Shown: one piece after another, positions 7,782 to 11,268 of the stretch
Position numbering within the stretch: the stretch's first letter is position 1
Layout of the letters: every line of letters begins with the position of its first letter
NCBI GenBank assembly: GCA_010015745.1
Contig: ML978364.1
Location: 1 to 11,268, forward strand
Source of the DNA: Setomelanomma holmii
Lineage: Eukaryota > Ascomycota > Dothideomycetes > Pleosporales > Phaeosphaeriaceae
Direction of reading: 5' to 3'
DNA: 11,268 nt
Translations under genes and position numbers: made by a program
The notes under the pieces: generated by a model
What the model was told of the DNA's origin: nothing
Databases searched by the model: none
Seen by the model: only the letters and a program-made list of their open reading frames with translations

Positions 7782-9265
7782 TCAGTCTCTTTGGAACCAA
7801 GCGTCCTGAAGAACAGCCTTCGCTGACGCCCTGGCGGAAGGCTCCAACCGTAGCATACTTCCGATCAGCACGCCAACCCGTACAATGTCTTCCCGGCTCA
7901 TATCCTCGCTCCTCTCTCCATCAAAGTACATTTCTTCTAACCAGCTTTGAAGGAAACAAGTGGACTTATCGCTAGTCAATGTTCCATTCATAGCACGCCA
8001 TTCATTCTGCCAACGGTCCGGCAAATTGTCGCTGACTGTCTCGAGCATCTGACGGACAAGAATTGCGGGCGTTGTCATGAAGCTATCGAACAGCGGTTGT
8101 CCGACAACAAGCTCAAACAACTAGTCAAATTATTAGCCTCCCGTTGGTACTTTTTAGGGCACTGTACCCAGAAGCTAGACTTACTATACAGCCCATACTC
8201 CAAAGATCCACACGATAATCCAAGTTGTCTCTGAAGATAATCTCAGGAGCGCGAACAGGAAGTGGAGTATTAAGGGCGCTAGGGCTGTCATGGCTCAAGA
8301 AAGATTGGCCGAAATCGACGATCTTGATCGATTTAAACGAAGACTTAACATCTATCGGATAGGAAGTGGGTCTGACAAGGTATTGGGGTATACCAGGTTC
8401 TAGTGGCTGGCGATCGTTTCTTTGAACAATTCCTGTTTCGGGTTTCCCTAGTTTCTGAAGGAGATCTTCCTCTCGCAAGGCATGTACCAAAGGAATTGTG
8501 AAGGCTAGGTTGCGGGTATGCAGATCTGAGAGTCATGAGCGAAGTCTGTATGAATGTTGAGAAGCTGTATTGTACCTGCATGCGCGATCTTCTGCTCATG
8601 GAGGAAGCACAATCCAAGCAAAGTCTGTTTTGCAATAGTTTTCGCAAGCGTCCCAGGAAGCCTTTCTATGCAGGAATGCGCATCAAGGTAATCGGCAACA
8701 CTTGGCCCTAACAACTCCAACACAAGGCAGTCATGAGTTCCGTTTGGACCATTAATCTGGAAGTGATCTTGCATCGTCATAAGATATTGGTAGCCAGGCT
8801 GGTCCGAATGTGCCGCCGCTATAGCACGCAAGACGGTGATCTCTCGACTCTGATGGTTTGGCTCGGATACTGAAATTTTTATAGCAACATACGTTTGTTT
8901 CCTAACAGTACGTCATCCTGAATCGTGTCAATGTATCGCAGAAAGCAAGACCTGATATCCCGCGCAGCCCAGACAGTCGAGTATCCGCCCCAGCCCAATT
9001 TGTGCAGAATCTTGTACCTGCCATTATTCAAGCAGTCTCCCAGATGGACGGGATGATAGCCACCCCTGTGGTAGCGATGCAAAGGTTCGGCGTCAATATC
9101 ACAACTATGTGTGGACCAGTCCATCGGCAGACCAGGCTGGAAGGGTTGAATTGACGTGGAAGAAAGTGGACGTAAAGGCGCAGGCACCCGCCAAAACCGG
9201 CTATATGCCAGCGCTTTCTGAACTGATATGCTGCGAGGGCGAGCGCTTATTCTAGTAAGACTCAT
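7782..9265 (-). CDS. SRPK-type serine/threonine protein kinase
   Basis: Four exons (9265-8952, 8901-8576, 8525-8185, 8120-7782) join in frame to 439 codons plus stop. The N-terminus carries the SRPK hallmark YHRGGYHPVHLGD, then the glycine loop LGWGGYSTVW (90-99), VAIK with Lys113, and a probable alphaC Glu125. The catalytic loop is HADLHTRN (Asp214, Asn219), followed by DFGQSF (284-289), RAPEIIF and DLWSMGCI. The C-lobe LFELVVGQPLFDSF and a final EPSARASAKAVLQDAWF complete the fold. All catalytic residues are present, so it should be active. Canonical SRPKs phosphorylate SR splicing proteins; the HxDLHTRN variant belongs to an expanded fungal SRPK-like group whose substrates are mostly unknown. 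The long SRPK spacer is nearly absent (about 227-273). The copia LTR ends 297 bp upstream in the same orientation. It is the only intact cellular gene here. Confidence 0.9.
8121..8184 (-). other. Kinase intron 3 (64 bp)
   Basis: Perfect GTAAGT donor, CTAATAA branch-like sequence and TTTGACTAG acceptor, phase 0. It joins DLWSMGCI to LFELVVGQP. Confidence 0.9.
8526..8575 (-). other. Kinase intron 2 (50 bp)
   Basis: Donor GTACAA and acceptor CTCTCAG. It splits the catalytic Asp codon (G|AT) and restores HADLHTRNLAF. Confidence 0.85.
8902..8951 (-). other. Kinase intron 1 (50 bp)
   Basis: Donor GTCTTG and acceptor CTGTTAG on the minus strand. Splicing joins ...AARDI(AG) to (G)KQTYVAIKI, which completes the ATP-binding lysine strand. 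The GTCTTG donor is atypical but no alternative keeps the motif. Confidence 0.8.
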
Positions 9266-9562
9266 GCTTCCGCGCGCACGGGTTGAGTTGCTAGAGGCGT
9301 CTAACTAGAAAACGAGTGGCGAAAGATCGGATATTGGCTAAGGGATGCCAAGGAAATTAGCGGTATTCAAGCGCTAACCCCAGCGGTTGCAGGTAGTGAC
9401 ACACCAATGAAGACGCTGGCGGCCGCTTACATTCAAAGACGCAATTCGAAGAGGGCGCTTATAGAGTCCTGTAGAGCAGATGGTGTATAAGTAGATGCAT
9501 TCGCACATCCATGGCAAGATCGCTCTAGATTGCACCACAAATCGCACGTTGCCTGAATTTAT
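9266..9562. other. Kinase upstream region
   Basis: This stretch between the kinase ATG and the copia LTR contains no credible gene. A TATAAGCGC candidate core promoter is the only signal noted. TTTAT at 9558-9562 abuts the LTR and would be one half of a 5-bp target-site duplication if the element inserted here. Confidence 0.5.
9455..9463 (-). promoter_or_regulatory. TATA-like core promoter candidate of the kinase gene
   Basis: On the minus strand the sequence is CTCTATAAGCGCCC, about 198 bp upstream of the kinase ATG. The 9-mer TATAAGCGC is identical to that upstream of the STAND gene (1166-1174). Confidence 0.35.
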
Positions 9563-9733
9563 TGTTGGATGTGGGAGCACAAGGCAGGTATGAATGAGGC
9601 AGAAGGTTGTTGTATTGAGAGAGCTACTGTGAGCGATTATATACACAACCAGATGAGTAAGCAGGTGACTAACAGAGTCACGTGAGATGCAGTTCACAGT
9701 GTACTGTGTGAACTGAGATGCCAGGCTGACACA
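9563..9733 (-). repeat. Copia 3' LTR (171 bp)
   Basis: On the minus strand it starts TGTGTCAGCC and ends ACATCCAACA, so it has TG...CA ends with a TGT/ACA inverted terminus. It follows a purine run and contains TATATAA (9637-9643), an LTR promoter candidate. The second LTR lies outside the window, so the limits rest on terminal dinucleotides, polypurine tract and length, which is normal for fungal copia elements. Confidence 0.65.
9678..9715. repeat. Palindromes inside the LTR
   Basis: TCACGTGA (9678-9685) is a perfect 8-bp palindrome with an E-box core. At 9690-9715 CAGTTCACAGT and ACTGTGTGAACTG can pair with a 2-bp bulge around a GT loop. Both lie upstream of the LTR TATA box in element orientation, where enhancer-type sites would be expected. 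Confidence 0.6.
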
Positions 9734-9739
9734 CCCCCT
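9734..9739 (-). other. Polypurine tract of the copia element
   Basis: Minus-strand AGGGGG lies immediately before the LTR start TGTGTCAG. A purine run abutting the 3' LTR is the plus-strand priming site expected of LTR retrotransposons; it is short and its extent is approximate. Confidence 0.6.
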
Positions 9740-9789
9740 GAGGTATCCATGTTGGATGGAAACCTCACAAATAAGGAAAAATACCAAGA

Positions 9790-10222
9790 GAGTGAGATGC
9801 GTGGAAGTCGCAGAGTTCGGCCGTACTTATCCTGGAAACCATCTGGAGTTCTCACATAGAGAGTGCGATCCAGGAGAGCGTTGAGAAAGGTGTTTAGCAC
9901 ATCGTATTGCATAGCCTTGAGGTTGAAAGCACAGGCAAGTGCTATAAGAGCTCGGAAGAGGCGTGCAGCTAGAGTAGCTGCGTAAGTATCGCCATACTGC
10001 TCCTGTAGATCTCCTCACACAACAAGGCGGGCCTTGTATTTGAGAAGATATCCGTCCTCATCAAACTTGTAGGTGAATACCCACATTAACGGTACAGCAT
10101 CATCAACGTATAAGACTGTGATATCTGGCCTTGCAAAGGTGCCTTTGTTCCAGCAGTTGCTGAACTTAGTAGAAGCAGCAGCTGTAAACTGGTTCCCGTG
10201 CGGGTGGTGTTTGAGTTCATTC
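9790..10222 (-). pseudogene. Copia reverse transcriptase, N-terminal part only
   Basis: After a frame change near 10213-10225, the minus strand reads KHHPHGNQFTAAASTKF, then PLMWVFTYKFDEDGYLLKYK and ARLVV, TGA (10015-10017), GDLQEQYGDTYAATLAARLF and MQYDVLNTFLNALLDRTLYV, RTPDGFQ. These are the first RT blocks of copia elements, including the domain-A aspartate in QYDV. Homology stops after KYGRTLRL (about 9800). The YxDD-containing domain C and RNase H are absent. Confidence 0.85.
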
Positions 10223-10436
10223 TAGTAACGTGTGGAGGAGGAAGATCATCGCGATGGATACGAGTAGGATCACACTTAACCCTAAGTTCTGAGGCAAGAG
10301 ATGTGGCCTCAGAGGCTTGCTGAATTATAGCAGCAAAGGCGTAGTACTTAGCTAAAGGACTAGCCTCAATAGAGTGCGCCTGGCGGCGTCTTTTGCCAGT
10401 GACAATGTTGTCCTGCGAGAGATCTAGATCTTATCG

Positions 10437-10955
10437 TTAAGGAGCGTTGTTCTGCTGTCGATCTAGGACGTATGGCGCATTTGTGATTGTATCTGAGTCC
10501 TCGTCAGGATTCTCATCAGAGTTCCACCCCCCAGGTGTTATGTGCTGTGAAGCAGCAGAGGACTCCTGGAATAGCTGTTGCTCAGCCGGGTCTGGAGAAT
10601 CATGAGGATCGGGTGTACCACGAGGGTCAGGTGTACCGTAAGTGGTAGTTGTAGGAGAAGGCAGTTGCTGTATCTGCTTCTGTACAGGAGTGGAAGCAAC
10701 TGTAGCCTGTCGCTGCCTCACTGGCTGGGCGACTATGATAGTGTCACCATCGTATTACTCCTCAGGAATGTGTGCAGTCTCAATCACATGAGGTCTTGCA
10801 GGTAGAGTAGACAGCTTGTCCTTGTAAAGCTCATCTAAGAAGCGTACGTCGCGTACGCAGATGACGCGGTTTGTGGCTTGTGGCTGGTAGCCATACTCGA
10901 TAGATATTTGAGGCGTCATATCTAAGGAGAAATCCCTTAAAGGTGCAATCCTCAA
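10437..10955 (-). pseudogene. Copia polyprotein linker between integrase and RT (broken)
   Basis: The frame gives RVICVRDVRFLDELYKDKL, typical of the junction after copia integrase, then a Pro/Thr-rich linker with two TPDP repeats (YGTPDPRGTPDPHDSPDP) and an acidic patch. TAA at 10755-10757 splits the frame after HIPEE, and TAA codons at 10437-10439 and 10431-10433 stop it again. The same frame then continues as DLDLSQDNIVTGKRRRQAHS to about 10222. Confidence 0.7.
10871..10884. repeat. 7-bp tandem duplication TTGTGGC
   Basis: Plus strand TTGTGGC-TTGTGGC (GCCACAA twice in the coding direction). The extra seven bases account exactly for the +1 frame change between the integrase-side and linker-side reading frames. 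Confidence 0.75.
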
Positions 10956-11268
10956 GTTTATCTCCTCTAGCTAGGTGCTTGTTGAGCACAAATCTACGGC
11001 TTCCAATAGCGTGGAGTTGAGAGAGGTCTGGGCGGATGCCAGTGACCAGCTCATGTGGTGTGCGCCGGTCAATAGATTTCGTAGGCGTGATGTTGAGTAG
11101 CCTAGCTGCTGTGCAGACTAGCTCATTGGCTAAGGTCTTAGGTAGACCAGCATGGATTCGAAGAACTCTGGCAACGGTAACAATAATAGCCCCAGCTCGC
11201 TCAGCACCCCCCAGCTGTGCAGGAGTGTCTGGCGACCTTGTCTCGACTTTGATGCCAGCTGATGAGAG
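10872..11268 (-). pseudogene. Copia integrase C-terminal part (partial, frameshifted)
   Basis: The minus strand is open from the window edge. It shows SAGIKVETRSPDTPAQLGGA, then ERAG with the catalytic Glu of the DDE triad in the copia context PxQxGxxER. Next come LRIHAGLPKTLANELV, the LLNITPTKSI and RRTPHELVTGIRPDLSQL blocks, and FKGFLLRYDASNIYRVWLP. The frame is lost at a 7-bp tandem duplication (10871-10884), after which family sequence resumes one base over as TNRVICVRDVRFLDELY. The first two catalytic Asp residues would lie upstream, outside the window. Confidence 0.85.

Larger units (their letters stand above)
9563..11268 (-). mobile_element. Ty1/copia LTR retrotransposon remnant (3' part)
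   Basis: Read on the minus strand, the order is integrase C-terminal core, a proline/threonine-rich linker, the beginning of reverse transcriptase, a polypurine tract and one LTR. Integrase before RT is the copia order. Most of RT and all of RNase H are missing: RT sequence ends near 9800 and the polypurine tract follows about 60 bp later, so an internal deletion removed roughly the last third of pol. The 5' LTR, gag and protease would lie beyond the window end. Several stops and frameshifts mean it cannot be autonomous. Confidence 0.85.

Noticed and set aside
9374..9787. 137-codon minus-strand frame
   Set aside because: It spans the LTR, polypurine tract and non-coding flank, so it is a chance open frame over transposon ends.
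10099..10110. YVDD motif suggesting the RT catalytic site
   Set aside because: It lies before the PLMWVFTYKF block, that is upstream of RT domain A, whereas the true YxDD comes about 100 residues after it. It is coincidental sequence in the linker.
10420..10431. Palindrome AGATCTAGATCT
   Set aside because: It lies inside decayed copia coding sequence and has no sign of function beyond chance.
1..11268. CRISPR arrays, tRNA or rRNA genes, bacterial-type operons
   Set aside because: None seen. The introns, gene families and transposons are those of a fungus, and the only regular repeat array is the transposon subterminal array.

Overview
The window looks like an accessory or repeat-rich region of a filamentous ascomycete genome, most likely Dothideomycetes/Pleosporales. 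This is an inference from gene families, short GT-AG introns (41-73 bp) and fungal-type transposons. No species can be named. Of four cellular genes, only one (an SRPK-type kinase) reads intact; the others are broken, and both ends of the window are transposon sequence.

Layout. (1) 1-291: probable 3' end of a DNA transposon, hAT-like. It holds the last 35 codons of an ORF, then a subterminal array of CCAAGCAAGTCAA motifs at an exact 31-bp pitch and inverted copies at the tip. (2) 183-929, minus strand: an F-box/2EXR-like gene whose 3' end has been replaced by the transposon tip. (3) 930-1348: intergenic, with a TATATAA box for the next gene. (4) 1349-5147, plus strand: a fungal STAND/NLR-type gene with a helical, Goodbye-like N-terminal domain, a NACHT NTPase and ankyrin-type repeats. 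It has three introns and is broken by two single-base frameshifts. (5) 5594-6393, minus strand: a CYTH (thiamine-triphosphatase-like) gene with an in-frame stop and altered metal-binding residues. (6) 6394-7206: nothing recognisable. (7) 7207-7547: degenerate coding remnant ending in an AT-hook-like basic tail. (8) 7782-9265, minus strand: a complete SRPK-type protein kinase of 439 residues in four exons. (9) 9563-11268, minus strand: a decayed Ty1/copia retrotransposon (integrase, linker, start of reverse transcriptase, polypurine tract, 171-bp LTR). It lacks the rest of RT and RNase H and runs off the window edge.

How the parts relate. STAND/NACHT proteins are fungal non-self recognition and cell-death regulators, and SRPK-type kinases are often expanded in the same accessory compartments. 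No operon-like arrangement exists; genes lie on both strands and are separately promoted. The copia LTR sits about 300 bp upstream of the kinase in the same orientation, so it could influence its transcription. The STAND and kinase genes share a TATAAGCGC core-promoter string at similar distances from their ATGs. The main picture is a decaying immune-type/kinase island caught between two transposons, not a working new system.
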